This document shows, piece by piece, positions 1-10,524 of a stretch of 64,000 bases of DNA. Location: the NCBI RefSeq assembly GCF_040958095.1, contig NC_091172.1, forward strand, positions 7,898,611 through 7,962,610, written 5' to 3'. A program made the position numbers and the translations under genes. The notes beneath the pieces were generated by a model. It searched no databases and was not told the DNA's origin. It saw only the letters and a list, made by a program, of their open reading frames with translations. Origin of the DNA: Procambarus clarkii. Lineage: Eukaryota > Arthropoda > Malacostraca > Decapoda > Cambaridae. The first letter of the stretch is position 1. The number at the start of each line of letters is the position of its first letter.

Positions 1-754
1 AAAGTTTGAGGTGGTATTTGAGGTTTGCCTTGGTGCTCGAGTTTGTTGATACACGTATGGGCCGACCAAGCACGTGGCATGCTTCAGTTTACCGGTGTCT
101 CCCACCTATTGATGACTCCGCTTGAATTCTTTGTGAAGAATTTCATTGTTTTTGTGCATTTTTGGTTTCTGAACATAAAAGTTCTTATTATATATCATGC
201 CATGGGTTCCAAAAAAAGTGGGTGGTAAAGTTCAACCTAAGAAAATAGTTGTGAGAATGACAACAGAGGAAAAACAAGAGACCATTCATAGAGACAATGT
301 GATGTCTCACTACAGACAAGTGTTAAAACAGAGAAAAACAATTGTCTACAGACAGTCTTAGTAAGACAAGCAAGCAGTGAGCCACAACCAGGTCCTATTG
401 GTATGCCTGCAAAATGTAAGAAAGAGAGTACCCCAGAAATGTTATCATTGCTGTTATAATGGAAGGGGGACTCCCTTTCCAAACACTAACCCCTCTCCTC
501 CTCCTCCTCCCCCTCTTCCTCACTGTCTTCCATACGCCAATAAGAATCCTCAACATAGGTAAGATATACTGTACTTGTACATACTGTAGTACAAAATTTT
601 AGTAGTAGTATGTATAAAATGTATTTTTAAGTTAATATTTTTGGGGGTGTGGAACGGATTAAATCAATTTACATTATTTCTTAAGGGAAAATTCGTTTCG
701 GTTTTCGAACTGTCTCTGGGAACAGATTAAATTCGAAAACGAAGGTACCACCAT
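1..754 (+). mobile_element. Internally deleted Tigger/pogo-type DNA transposon, cut by window start
   Basis: The first 300 bases align by eye with the 5' leader and first codons of the full Tigger at 12.1-14.5 kb (minus strand): both have GTTTGTTGATAC, GGCCGACC, an ATG-GGT-CC/TCC-AA start and an early KQE(I/T)I segment. Around base 300 the sequence jumps to the transposase C-terminus (D-N-V-M...Y-R, then SEPQPGP and KESTPE). Most of the DDE domain is therefore missing. The right end keeps the classical terminus: GGAACGGATTAAAT, a run of TTTTCGAA-type sequence, and GGTACCACC next to TA at 754. The remaining frame has stops. It cannot encode a transposase and would have needed one in trans. Confidence 0.75.
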
Positions 755-3140
755 ATATGTCATCTTCAAACACACAACCACTAGTCCTCTCAATGCAATT
801 CTTGCCATCTACCAATATTTGAACCACTGGAGATATATATATACTAGCCTTCACTGGCATTTGCTGGCCAACCAGTACGTATACTTTATTCCTGAACATA
901 GTTGAGAGATGAAATAAACTCTTTATATTCTGGGTTACACTGAGAAGTGTATTAAACCTTCCGGTGAATATGTACACCGATTTTCATGATATATATACAT
1001 CAGCTGATATACAATGTGACTGGTCAGTTGTCCAGCTGAGCCAGCAACATTATTAGCTAAAAGATAAGATGAACAATGTTACCTTCCCTCTGACTGGTGA
1101 AACTAAAAGTAGTAGTGACCTCTATCACTCCAAAATCTCTAATGTCACATAAACACCTTCCTGAATTTGCCATCTACAGGGAATTTCTTAGCGTTACTAA
1201 GAATCTTTGTAACACAGCCATTTAAGAAGAAATACATGACTGAATTTATTACCTGGCAAATTTTTTGGTGTCACCAAACAACATATATATAAGAAACGGA
1301 AGTTTGTTAATATACTGATGTCCAGACACCAGAGACCAGCAACCATCCGGAGATTGGCAGCCTAATCCTATATACTACATGCAAATAGTTGTGAAACAGT
1401 ATAATGTTTTCATGGTTTTCAAAATAGAAAAAATGGATAAAGCTCTTCCCACTCACTGGGTGATGAACAGAAGTGCGTGGAGCTGTGATCTTCACCGCAG
1501 GAGCTGCCTCACTGCTCCAGCATCTTGCTGCTTTCCTTAAAAAAACTGGACTCTTTTGGATTTGAAGTAAACTGTTAGGACCTGTGAGGAAAATAATCTT
1601 AATAATGATCAAATCATTTAATATTGAAACAATGTGTAATTTAAAATATTCATAAAAAACTTAATTTGTAAAAAAAAAAAGATATCGTTAGCTTACTGCA
1701 AACTGAATTACAATACTGTATTATATTTGATGATGATGATACAATACCATCACTGACTGGAGAGCAAATCGCTAATTTCTAATAGTGGCAGTTACCAAGT
1801 TTGTTATGCCTGTATAACTTTACCTAATCTAGCCTAGCAGTATATGCCTTGCCTTACCCTTTAACACTGTAACTTAAAGGAAGCCGGTGGTAAGCAATCA
1901 CCAATTCATTCTTATATAAAACGTACATGACTCAGCCTATTAATACATAACGTTATTAATAGGCAGTTAGCAATGTAGATTGCAAGACTTAAACCAACCT
2001 GAAATAACTTACCCCAATGACATATATTAGGGGCATGTGAAGCATTCAACACAGTAGTTACAAATTATATCAAGAGTTTTATCACAGCTTTTAGGGTTGT
2101 GATGGAAAAAAGAAGTGTAGGTGTTCGGCAGTCCTCCCAATGGCTGGTGTCAATGCCTATCACATTTAAAAAAAAAAAAAAAAAAAAGATGACTGCATAG
2201 CTGTTGTGTCCTGTGGCAAAATTAGGCAAAACAAGCAAAACAAATAGTATGAACAATTAAACTTTAATTAAATTTAAAACAAATTATGAATAAGACAATT
2301 CCTTGGCTATGTACAGTGCAAACTCACAAGATTCAAAAAATAACAAAAATAATATAGTGGTGACGTTACTCTAAAATGGATAAAGACAAAATGAAATTAA
2401 CAGGTGCCGAGAATAAAGCGCCGGCTGAGAACATCCACTAATAGACAGAGCGTATATCAGATGGTTGTTTCAGCTTGAGACCACAGAATAGTCTGACTCC
2501 AATGGCTGGTGCAGGCCCAGACATCGGCTAGGTAGATGGTGCTGAGGTGCAGAAGTGCAGTGGTGCAGACGTCGATTCACCAATCAGAAGCGGGCAGGCT
2601 GGAAATGCTAGTTTGGTGATCAGCGACGAGGGAGGGGGGAGGTGGAGAGCGAGTGTGTGATACGTTTGCGCCTGGCAAAACATATTTGACTAAATATGTA
2701 CTACACTTGCTTGTAGTATCTAAATGTTGTAGATGTACTGAAGTAACATGACGACAGGAAAGAGCAGGCCAAATCTCTCTTGAAGGAGATTATCGTAACA
2801 GGGTAAATGCACAAAATAAAGTTTGGTTTGATTAGATAAGTTATGCTTGTTGGTATTGTTGTTGAGATAAGGACAATGATAAAACTAGGCCATAGATTTC
2901 TGGACTGGAAACTAAATGGTCAATATCCCGAAAAAGAATAATAATAATGATTATATCATGGTGTCAAAACGGAGTAAAATCCAGGAGCTTGTAGTGCGTA
3001 AATGTTGGAGCAGGAGTTCTCAAGGGGGACTGGTCAAGTTGTCTACTGCAATTTCGGATACCGGGCTAGAAACAACTTCATTCACTGAGAAGTTTGTACA
3101 TACAAACCATTTTGTTTGTATATGCGCTGGTTTGTGTTCG
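755..3140. other. No gene recognised
   Basis: AT-rich sequence without a credible coding region; open frames are short and look random. There are A-runs near 1670 and 2166-2186 and a GC-richer patch at 2560-2680. No known element could be assigned. Confidence 0.5.
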
Positions 3141-3149
3141 CTGCTGTTC

Positions 3150-3320
3150 TCGTCTGAATAAATACAAATACAAATATTTATTCAGGTAAAGTACATACAT
3201 ATAAGGTAAGATACAAAAGTTGATGGATTTATAGATAGAGCTAGTACATACAATACCTAAAACCACTATAACGCAAAGCGTTTCGGGCAGGAAAAACACT
3301 AAGTCTAAAACTTAATACTA
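3150..3320 (-). repeat. Retroposon 3'-end fragment (CCCGAAACGC class)
   Basis: Read on the minus strand it contains TGCCCGAAACGCTTTGCGTT and TAGTGG, then an AATAAATA-rich end. The same block occurs at 18.29-18.34 kb and, with GCGTACTAGTGGC, in the SINE-A copies at 19.8, 27.4 and 33.7 kb. It is probably a 3' domain shared by a SINE and its partner LINE. Confidence 0.5.
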
Positions 3321-3469
3321 ATTGAGATTAAAGTATAAATTGTGTTGAGAAAAAATAAGAAAAAAAATAAGAAAAAAAAATGGAAAAAAGGGGGGGAGGA
3401 AACATAGCAGAAAAAAAGCAAAAATACAATTTGGTCAACAAACAGCATTGTTTAATTAAAATAGTAGAC

Positions 3470-3791
3470 ATGGGTTGACATTTTGGGGGTGAGGTAGGTT
3501 ACAGTGAGTTAATTAGGTAGTACTTAGTTTTTATCTTAAACTGGTTGGGAGAGGTACAGTCTTTAACATAATTGGGAAGGTCATTTCACATTGAAGGTCC
3601 CTTGATTTGTAAAGCATTTCTAATTTGACTAAGTCGTACTCTTGGAATATCAAATAGGTATTTGTTTCTGGTGTGGTGCTCATGGGATCTGTTAATGTAA
3701 ATACATGACACTTCATCATATAATTAGCGCTTCCATTAACAATGCTTAGAGCACTGTTTGTATTACTTTGTTTGTTAACAAAGCACTCTCG
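3470..3791 (-). pseudogene. Decayed LINE C-terminal fragment
   Basis: The minus strand reads T-T-P-E-T-N-T-Y-L-I-F ... L-Q-C-E-M-T-F-P, with the spacing of the C-terminal block of CR1/Jockey-type ORF2 (TRN..L..PR....L...G...WN.LP). Frameshifts and substitutions are visible. The fragment is interrupted by a SINE at 3803-3948 and may continue to about 4250. Confidence 0.4.
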
Positions 3792-3802
3792 TATCAGAGA
3801 AG

Positions 3803-3948
3803 GGAAGGGGAAAAAAACTCCCAGGGGGGAAAGTGCCAAGCCATAAAGACTAGATAGCATTTGGATGGGGTCAGGTTAAGGATTTGGGATGGCACGGGGG
3901 AAGGGAAGGATGGTGCCCAACCATTTGGACGGTCGGGGATTGAACTCT
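3803..3948 (-). repeat. SINE-B copy with an 11-bp target-site duplication
   Basis: The minus strand starts near a tRNA-like B box (GTTCAATCCCCGACCGTCC) and continues CCAAATGGTTGGGCACC to GGCTTGGCACTTT. The direct repeat TATCAGAGAAG lies immediately on both sides, at 3792-3802 and 3949-3959. This is the hallmark of retrotransposition. The tRNA-like head is truncated upstream of the B box. Related copies lie near 28.7, 36.3 and 50.7 kb. Confidence 0.75.
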
Positions 3949-4389
3949 TATCAGAGAAGACATCCATTATTAGAATAACAAGGTGCAAACCATACTCCTT
4001 ACAGTTGAAATCTATTTATTTATATACACAAGGGTCATTGGGTTGTGAGAGTACATAACATTTGTTAAGAGGTACATTGTAGCAAAATTTGAGTTGACGG
4101 AGTGGGTAGCACAAGATACAGTGAGAGTTTGAAACATATTTAGAAACAAGGCGCCGCTGAAGGAGGCTAATTTATTCTGCATTCCAAACTCAACCAGTGA
4201 GTAGTGAAGTAAAACATAGATTACATGATTATAAAGTCTTAATCAGACCTCAGTGGCTATTTTTACATTATCATTTACAACTAACTTAAGTAAAATAATA
4301 CCGTAGTGTTTGAATGATGATGAAGGAAAGACCCAATACATGTGAAAATGTGTTATTAAACCAAATTTTGGGACGAACTTACATTTATC

Positions 4390-5068
4390 AAGGTTTATCA
4401 AATAGAGAGAAAGATCTGGGATTGATATCACACCGAACCTGTCCCCAGAGGCCCACATCAAAAGGATATCATCAGCAGCATATGTTAGATTGGCCAACAT
4501 AAGAACTGCCTTTAGAAAATTGTGTAAGTATATAACAGTTCAAATATCAAAGATTGACGTCTACTAGAAAGGGTAATTACATTTTCTATAGAAACAGTAA
4601 AGAGCAACAAATCTTTCAGTTAAAGAAATCCTACTAACCGCAAAATTATTCTTAATGAAGCTAAATTGACAAATATAATTAATTACAAGGAGAAACTACA
4701 GGAATTAAACCTCACATCACTGGGAGACAGAAGAGTTAGAGGGGACATGATCACCACATACAAGATTCTCAGAGGAATTGATAAAGACAGACTATTTAAC
4801 ACATGGGGCACACGCACTAGGGGACACAGGTGGAAACTGAGTGCCCAAATGAGCCATAGAGACATTAGAAAGAATTTTTCAGTGTCAGAGTAGTAGACAA
4901 ATGTAATGCATTAGGAAGTGATGTGGTGGAGGCTGACTTCATACTCAGCTTCAAGTGTAGATATGACAGAGCCCAGTAGGCTCAGGAACCTGTACATCAG
5001 ATGATTGACAGTTGAGAGGCGGGACTAAAGAGCAAGAGCTCAACCCCCGCAAGCACAACTAGGTAAGT
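4390..5068 (+). pseudogene. LINE-A copy 0, 5'-truncated and deleted
   Basis: The first part matches the post-RT region of the intact LINE-A at 5.25-7.80 kb (N-R-E-K-D-L-G, S-P-E-A-H-I-K-R-I, R-L-A-N-I-R-T-A-F) but is out of frame in places. About 4530-4680 is foreign or diverged. From 4683 it reads the C-terminal block L-G-D-R-R-V-R-G-D-M-I-T-T-Y-K-I-L, then T-R-G-H-R-W-K-L, and ends in the LINE-A 3' UTR with GCAAGCACAACTAGGTAAG. It runs directly into an (AC)n tract and is the first of four head-to-tail copies. Confidence 0.8.
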
Positions 5069-5093
5069 ACACACACACACACACACACACACA

Positions 5094-5153
<60 letters not shown>

Positions 5154-5159
5154 CACACA
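5069..5159 (+). repeat. (AC)n / (GCAC)n microsatellite
   Basis: (AC)n, then (GCAC)n, then (AC)n directly after the 3' tail of LINE-A copy 0. It forms the junction with the next LINE. Confidence 0.97.
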
Positions 5160-5240
5160 GAGACTACAGAGACTACATAGAGACTACAGAGACTACAGAG
5201 ACTACATAGAGACTACAGAGACTACAGAGACTACATAGCA
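5160..5240 (+). repeat. AGAGACTAC(AT) short tandem repeat
   Basis: About eight imperfect copies of a 9-11 base unit (AGAGACTACA, AGAGACTACAT) immediately 5' of the long LINE-A reading frame. Confidence 0.95.
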
Positions 5241-7901
5241 GGCACCATAACAATGGGAGGACCAAGAATAGTAGTAGCAGTAATATACAACCCTCCACCA
5301 AATGACAGGAGACCCAGTCAAGAGTATGAAAACAACAACAAGGCAGTTAACACTATAATTGAGAGGGCAGCCTCTGCTGCCTGTAGAAATAGATCCCACC
5401 TGCTCATCATGGGCGACTTCAATCACGGAAAGATTGACTGGGAGAACAAGGAACCGCATGGAGGCGAGGATACGTGGAGAGCCAAACTATTGGAGGTGGT
5501 GACAAGCAACTTTTTAACGCAGCATGTCGGAGAACCCACAAGGATGAGAGGCAATGATGAACCAGCGAGACTCGACCTAGTCTTCACTCTGAACGACTCC
5601 GACATAAGAGAAATCGGTTTTGAGGACCCAGTAGGAATGAGCGACCACAGTGTACTGGTGTTTGAGTACTTGATTGAAGAAGGGTTATTGAACTCGAGGA
5701 GGGATACCGAAACCAAAAGGTTAGCATACCGAAAGGGAAACTATGAGGGGATAAGAAAATTCCTAACAGATATAGCATGGGAAACAGAGCTCAGGGGAAA
5801 GACGGCCCAAGATATGATGGATTACATCACGCAGAAGTGCAAGGACGCAGCAAACAAGTTTGTCCCAGTCCAAAAGGAAAACAGAGAAATGAAGATGAGA
5901 AACCCATGGTTTAATCAAAGATGTAGGCTAGCTAAGCAGCAAAGTAAAAGGGCATGGAGAAACTATAGGAATAACAGGACACTGGAGAGCAGAGAAAGAT
6001 ACCAGAATGCCAGGAATGAATATGTCAGGATGAGGAGAGAGGCAGAAAGACAATACGAAAATGACATCGCAAGCAAGGCAAAGACTCAGCCTAAATTGTT
6101 GCATAGCCACATTAGGAGAAAAACAACAGTAAAGGAACAGGTTATGAGATTAAGGATAGGGGCGGAAGGATTCACTACAAATGACAAGGAAGTGTGTGAG
6201 GAATTGAATAAGAAATTCCAGGAGGTCTTCACCTTAGAACAAGGAGAAATTCCAGAGGTAAGTGAGGGAATAGCTAACCAGGAACCACTGGAAGAGTTTG
6301 AGATTACCAGTGGGGAAGTAAGGAAGTGTTTACTAGAGTTGGACGTGACGAAGGCTATAGGCCCAGATGGAATCTCCCCTTGGGTTCTAAAGGAAGGAGC
6401 AAGAGAACTGAGCCTACCACTCTCCATAGTGTATAACAAATCACTGGCAACAGGGGAACTGCCAGATACTTGGAAAGCAGCTAACGTAGTCCCGATATAC
6501 AAGAAAGGGGATAGACAGGAGGCACTGAACTACAGGCCAGTGTCCCTAACCTGCATACCATGCAAGCTGATGGAGAAGATTGTGCGAAAAAAACTAGTGG
6601 AGCATCTGGAGCGAAGGAACTTTGTAACACAGCATCAACATGGGTTCAGGGATGGCAGGTCCTGCCTCACAGGGTTACTTGAATTCTACGACCAGGCAAC
6701 AAAAATAAGGCAAGAAAGAGAAGGGTGGGCAGACTGCATATTTTTGGATTGTCAGAAAGCCTTTGATACAGTGCCACACAAGAGGCTAGTGCGAAAGTTG
6801 GAGATGCAGGCTGGAGTGAGAGGGAAGGTACTCCGGTGGATAGAGGAATACCTAAGCAACAGGAGACAACGAGTCTGTGTGAGGGGTGAGGTCTCAGATT
6901 GGCGAGACGTCACAAGTGGAGTCCCGCAGGGGTCAGTCCTTGGACCTATACTGTTTCTGGTATATGTAAATGATCTCCCAGAGGGTATAGATTCGTTCCT
7001 CTCAATGTTTGCCGACGATGCAAAAATTATGAGGAGGATTGAAACAGAGGATGATAGTAGGAGGCTACAAGATGACCTGGATAGACTGAGTGAATGGTCC
7101 AACAAATGGCTGTTGAAGTTCAACCCGAGTAAATGCAAAGTAATGAAACTAGGCAGTGGAAACAGGAGGACAGGCACAGGATACAGAATAGGAGATGAAG
7201 TACTTAATGAAACAGACAGAGAGAAAGATCTAGGAGTTGATATCACACCAAACCTGTCTCCTGAAGCCCACATAAAGAGAATAACGTCTGCGGCATATGC
7301 GAGGCTGGCTAACATCAGAACGGCGTTCAGGAACCTGTGTAAGGAATCATTCAGAATCTTGTACACCACATATGTAAGACCAATCCTGGAGTATGCGGCC
7401 CCAGCATGGAGCCCGTACCTTGTCAAGCACAAGACGAAGCTGGAAAAAGTCCAAAGGTATGCTACTAGACTAGTCCCAGAACTAAGAGGCATGAGTTATG
7501 AGGAAAGGCTGCGGGAAATGCACCTCACGACACTGGAAGACAGAAGAGTAAGGGGGGACATGATCACAACCTACAAAATCCTCAGGGGAATCGACCGGGT
7601 AAACAAGGACGAACTTTTCAACACTGGTGGGACGCGAACAAGGGGACACAGGTGGAAGCTGAGTACCCAAATGAGCCACAGAGACGTTAGAAAGAACTTT
7701 TTCAGTGTCAGAGTAGTTAGCAAATGGAATGCATTAGGAAGTGATGTGGTGGAGGCTGACTCCATTCACAGTTTCAAATGTAGATATGATAGAGCCCAAT
7801 AGGCTCAGGAATCTGTACACCAGTTGATTGACGGTTGAGAGGCGGGACCAAAGAGCCAGAGCTCAACCCCCGCAAGCACAATTAGGTAAGTACAATTAGG
7901 T

Positions 7902-7905
<4 letters not shown>
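5241..7905 (+). mobile_element. LINE-A copy 1 (CR1/L2-like non-LTR retrotransposon), 5'-truncated
   Basis: It carries one long ORF2 (5253-7802) and a short 3' UTR. The UTR contains a GGTTGAG...CTCAACC hairpin, then GCAAGCAC and two copies of the 14-mer AATTAGGTAAGTAC before (AC)n. The 5' end is lost inside the endonuclease domain. Three more same-strand copies abut it through (AC)n. Confidence 0.9.
5253..7802 (+). CDS. LINE-A ORF2: partial AP endonuclease + reverse transcriptase
   Basis: The frame is open for 849 residues. The N-terminal part is the second half of an exonuclease-endonuclease-phosphatase domain: GDFN at residues 54-57, LDLVF at 107-111 and S-D-H at 130-132. A basic linker follows (about 200-280). 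The RT domain begins near GPDG (about 370), with NYRPVSLT, catalytic D499 in L-D-C-Q-K-A-F-D, SGVPQGSVLGP, and F-A-D-D at 586-589. The C-terminal block has T-R-G-H-R-W-K-L and ends S-F-K-C-R-Y-D-R-A-Q. This order is typical of the Jockey/CR1 superfamily. ATG 5253 is simply the first in-frame ATG; full-length relatives would start well upstream, so the true N-terminus is missing. The RT looks undamaged, but target-site nicking is probably lost. Confidence 0.88.
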   Translation: MGGPRIVVAVIYNPPPNDRRPSQEYENNNKAVNTIIERAASAACRNRSHLLIMGDFNHGKIDWENKEPHGGEDTWRAKLLEVVTSNFLTQHVGEPTRMRGNDEPARLDLVFTLNDSDIREIGFEDPVGMSDHSVLVFEYLIEEGLLNSRRDTETKRLAYRKGNYEGIRKFLTDIAWETELRGKTAQDMMDYITQKCKDAANKFVPVQKENREMKMRNPWFNQRCRLAKQQSKRAWRNYRNNRTLESRERYQNARNEYVRMRREAERQYENDIASKAKTQPKLLHSHIRRKTTVKEQVMRLRIGAEGFTTNDKEVCEELNKKFQEVFTLEQGEIPEVSEGIANQEPLEEFEITSGEVRKCLLELDVTKAIGPDGISPWVLKEGARELSLPLSIVYNKSLATGELPDTWKAANVVPIYKKGDRQEALNYRPVSLTCIPCKLMEKIVRKKLVEHLERRNFVTQHQHGFRDGRSCLTGLLEFYDQATKIRQEREGWADCIFLDCQKAFDTVPHKRLVRKLEMQAGVRGKVLRWIEEYLSNRRQRVCVRGEVSDWRDVTSGVPQGSVLGPILFLVYVNDLPEGIDSFLSMFADDAKIMRRIETEDDSRRLQDDLDRLSEWSNKWLLKFNPSKCKVMKLGSGNRRTGTGYRIGDEVLNETDREKDLGVDITPNLSPEAHIKRITSAAYARLANIRTAFRNLCKESFRILYTTYVRPILEYAAPAWSPYLVKHKTKLEKVQRYATRLVPELRGMSYEERLREMHLTTLEDRRVRGDMITTYKILRGIDRVNKDELFNTGGTRTRGHRWKLSTQMSHRDVRKNFFSVRVVSKWNALGSDVVEADSIHSFKCRYDRAQ

Positions 7906-7965
<60 letters not shown>
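7906..7965 (+). repeat. (AC)n microsatellite at LINE-LINE junction
   Basis: About 30 AC dinucleotides following the duplicated 14-mer tail of LINE-A copy 1 and preceding the next LINE. Confidence 0.97.
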
Positions 7966-7967
<2 letters not shown>

Positions 7968-10500
7968 CCACAAACCCACAAACGAGAGGGCCTCATAATG
8001 GTCATGAGAGATATTATTGTACAAGCAGATAAAGATAAATCACGACTGTTGATACTGGGGGACTTCAACTTTAGAGCAATAGACTGGGAGGCCTATGAAG
8101 CAAGAACGGAGGACTTTTGGACATGCAGATTTGTGAACCTCATTCTGGAGACATTCTTGTATCAACACATAAAGCAAGCCACAAGAATGAGGGAAGGAGA
8201 TATACCGTCAGTACTGGATCTAGTATTCACCAGGAAAGAAGAAGAGATTTTTGACATCCAGTACCTTCCTCCCTTGGGAAAGAGTGATCACGTCCTGTTA
8301 GACATTAAATATGCTTTAAGATATCATCTAGAAGAAAATGGGGACATTGAAACAGTTGATAAACTCGATTTAAAGAGAGGCAACTATGGGGAACTTCGAA
8401 ATTTTTTTAATGAGTGTAATTGGACAGAATTGTTGCTAGGCAGGGAAGTAAATGAAATGTATGCCAAATTTTTAAAACTATACGAGGAAGGCACACAAAC
8501 ATTCATACCAAAACAGAGATGCAGGACCAGAAAACAGGATTGGTTCGACAGAAATTGTGAGAGGGCAAGAGACCAAAAGACACAAAAATGGAATCAGTAT
8601 AGGAAGAGGCCAAACCCCCAAACATACCAGCGATACAAAGATGCGAGAAACAATTATACAGCAGTAAGGAGAGAGGCAGAAAGAAATTTTGAAAAAGGGA
8701 TAGCAGATAAATGTAAAACAGAACCGGGCCTATTCTACAAATTCATAAACAACAAATTGCAGGTAAAGGATAATATCCAGAGGTTGAAAATGGGAAACAG
8801 ATTCACGGAAAATGAAAAGGAAATGTGTGAAACATTAAATGAAAAGTTCCAAAGTGTGTTTGTACAAAATGAAATCTTCAGAGAACCAGACACAATAAGA
8901 ATTCCAGAGAACAACATAGAGTGGATAGAGGTGTCTAGAGATGAAGTGGAAAATATGCTAAAGGAGCTCGGGAGGAACAAAGCAGCTGGCCCAGATGGCG
9001 TTTCACCATGGGTTCTGAGAGAATGTGCATCTGAGCTCAGCATTCCACTTCACCTGATCTTTCAGGCATCCCTGTGTACAGCAATCGTAGCAGACGTGTG
9101 GAAACAGGCTAACATAGTTCCAATCTACAAAAGTGGCAGCAGGGAAGACCCCCTCAATTATAGACCTGTATCATTGACAAGTGTAATAGTGAAAGTATTG
9201 GAAAAGCTAATCAAAACTAAATGGGTAGAACACCTGGAGAGAAATGATATAATATCAGACAGACAGTATGGTTTTCGATCAGGAAGATCCTGTGTATCGA
9301 ATTTACTCAGTTTCTATGATCGAGCCACAGAGATATTACAGGAAAGAGATGGCTGGGTTGACTGCATCTATCTGGACCTAAAAAAGGCTTTCGACAGAGT
9401 TCCACATAAGAGGTTGTTCTGGAAACTGGAAAATATTGGAGGGGTGACAGGTAAGCTTCTATCATGGTTGAAAAATTTTCTGACTGATAGAAAAATGAGG
9501 GCAGGAATCAGAGGCATTGTATCGGAATGGAGAAATGTCACAAGTGGAGTACCACAGGGTTCAGTTCTTGCACCAGTGATGTTTATTGTGTACATAAATG
9601 ATCTACCAGTTGGTATACAGAATTATATGAACATGTTTGCTGATGATGCTAAGATAATAGGAAGGATAAGAAATTTAGATGATTGTCATGCCCTTCAAGA
9701 AGACCTGGACAAAATAAGTATATGGAGCACCACTTGGCAAATGGAATTTAATGTTAATAAATGTCATGTTATGGAATGTGGAATAGGAGAACATAGACCC
9801 CACACAACCTATATATTATGTGAGAAATCTTTAAAGAATTCTGATAAAGAAAGAGATCTAGGAGTGGTTCTAGATAGAAAACTATCACCTGAGGACCACA
9901 TAAAGAATATTGTGCAAGGAGCCTATGCAATGCTTTCTAACTTCAGAATTGCATTTAAATACATGGATGGCGATATACTAAAGAAATTGTTCATGACTTT
10001 TGTTAGGCCAAAGCTAGAATATGCAGCTGTTGTGTGGTGCCCATATCTTAAGAAGCACATCAACAAACTGGAAAAGGTGCAAAGACATGCTACTAAGTGG
10101 CTCCCAGAACTGAAGGGCAAGAGCTACGAGGAGAGGTTACAGGCATTAAATATGCCAAAACTAGAAGACAGAAGAAAAAGTGGTGATATGATCACTACGT
10201 ACAAAATAGTAACAGGAATTGATAAAATCGACAGGGAAGACTTCCTGAGACCTGGAACTTCAAGAACAAGAGGTCATAGATTTAAACTAGCTAAACACAG
10301 ATGCCGAAGAAATATAAGAAAATTCACCTTCGCAAATAGAGTGGTAGACGGTTGGAACAAGTTAAGTGAGAAGGTGGTGGAGGCCAAGACCGTCAGTAGT
10401 TTCAAAGCGTTATATGACAAAGAGTGCTGGGAAGACGGGACACCACGAGCGTAGCTCTCATCCTGTAACTACACTTAGGTAATTACACTTAGGTAATTAC
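7966..10500 (+). mobile_element. LINE-A2 (related but distinct subfamily), 5'-truncated
   Basis: Contains ORF2 at 7998-10454. Its short 3' UTR is followed by two copies of the 14-mer ACTTAGGTAATTAC and then (AC)n. It is clearly diverged from LINE-A in protein and UTR, so it is a second family that arrived in or next to the (AC)n tail of LINE-A copy 1. Confidence 0.88.
7998..10454 (+). CDS. LINE-A2 ORF2: partial endonuclease + reverse transcriptase
   Basis: The frame is open for 818 residues. It starts just before GDFN (21-24) and retains V-L-D-L-V-F and K-S-D-H of the endonuclease. A lysine/arginine-rich linker is followed by RT landmarks AAGPDGVSPW, NYRPVSLTS, the L-D-L-K-K-A-F-D catalytic aspartate, SGVPQGSVLAP and F-A-D-D at 547-550. 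The C-terminus carries T-R-G-H-R-F-K-L and a V-D-G-W-N-K-L block. Domain order matches LINE-A but identity is only moderate. The missing N-terminal half of the endonuclease means it is not autonomous. The RT frame has no stop or frameshift, which suggests a young insertion. Confidence 0.87.
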   Translation: MVMRDIIVQADKDKSRLLILGDFNFRAIDWEAYEARTEDFWTCRFVNLILETFLYQHIKQATRMREGDIPSVLDLVFTRKEEEIFDIQYLPPLGKSDHVLLDIKYALRYHLEENGDIETVDKLDLKRGNYGELRNFFNECNWTELLLGREVNEMYAKFLKLYEEGTQTFIPKQRCRTRKQDWFDRNCERARDQKTQKWNQYRKRPNPQTYQRYKDARNNYTAVRREAERNFEKGIADKCKTEPGLFYKFINNKLQVKDNIQRLKMGNRFTENEKEMCETLNEKFQSVFVQNEIFREPDTIRIPENNIEWIEVSRDEVENMLKELGRNKAAGPDGVSPWVLRECASELSIPLHLIFQASLCTAIVADVWKQANIVPIYKSGSREDPLNYRPVSLTSVIVKVLEKLIKTKWVEHLERNDIISDRQYGFRSGRSCVSNLLSFYDRATEILQERDGWVDCIYLDLKKAFDRVPHKRLFWKLENIGGVTGKLLSWLKNFLTDRKMRAGIRGIVSEWRNVTSGVPQGSVLAPVMFIVYINDLPVGIQNYMNMFADDAKIIGRIRNLDDCHALQEDLDKISIWSTTWQMEFNVNKCHVMECGIGEHRPHTTYILCEKSLKNSDKERDLGVVLDRKLSPEDHIKNIVQGAYAMLSNFRIAFKYMDGDILKKLFMTFVRPKLEYAAVVWCPYLKKHINKLEKVQRHATKWLPELKGKSYEERLQALNMPKLEDRRKSGDMITTYKIVTGIDKIDREDFLRPGTSRTRGHRFKLAKHRCRRNIRKFTFANRVVDGWNKLSEKVVEAKTVSSFKALYDKECWEDGTPRA

Positions 10501-10524
10501 ACACACACACACACACACACACAC
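10501..10524 (+). repeat. (AC)n microsatellite at LINE-LINE junction
   Basis: Pure (AC)n between the tail of LINE-A2 and the start of the next LINE-A fragment. Confidence 0.95.

Noticed and set aside
6752..7492. 246-residue minus-strand frame
   Set aside because: Antisense shadow of the LINE-A reverse transcriptase.
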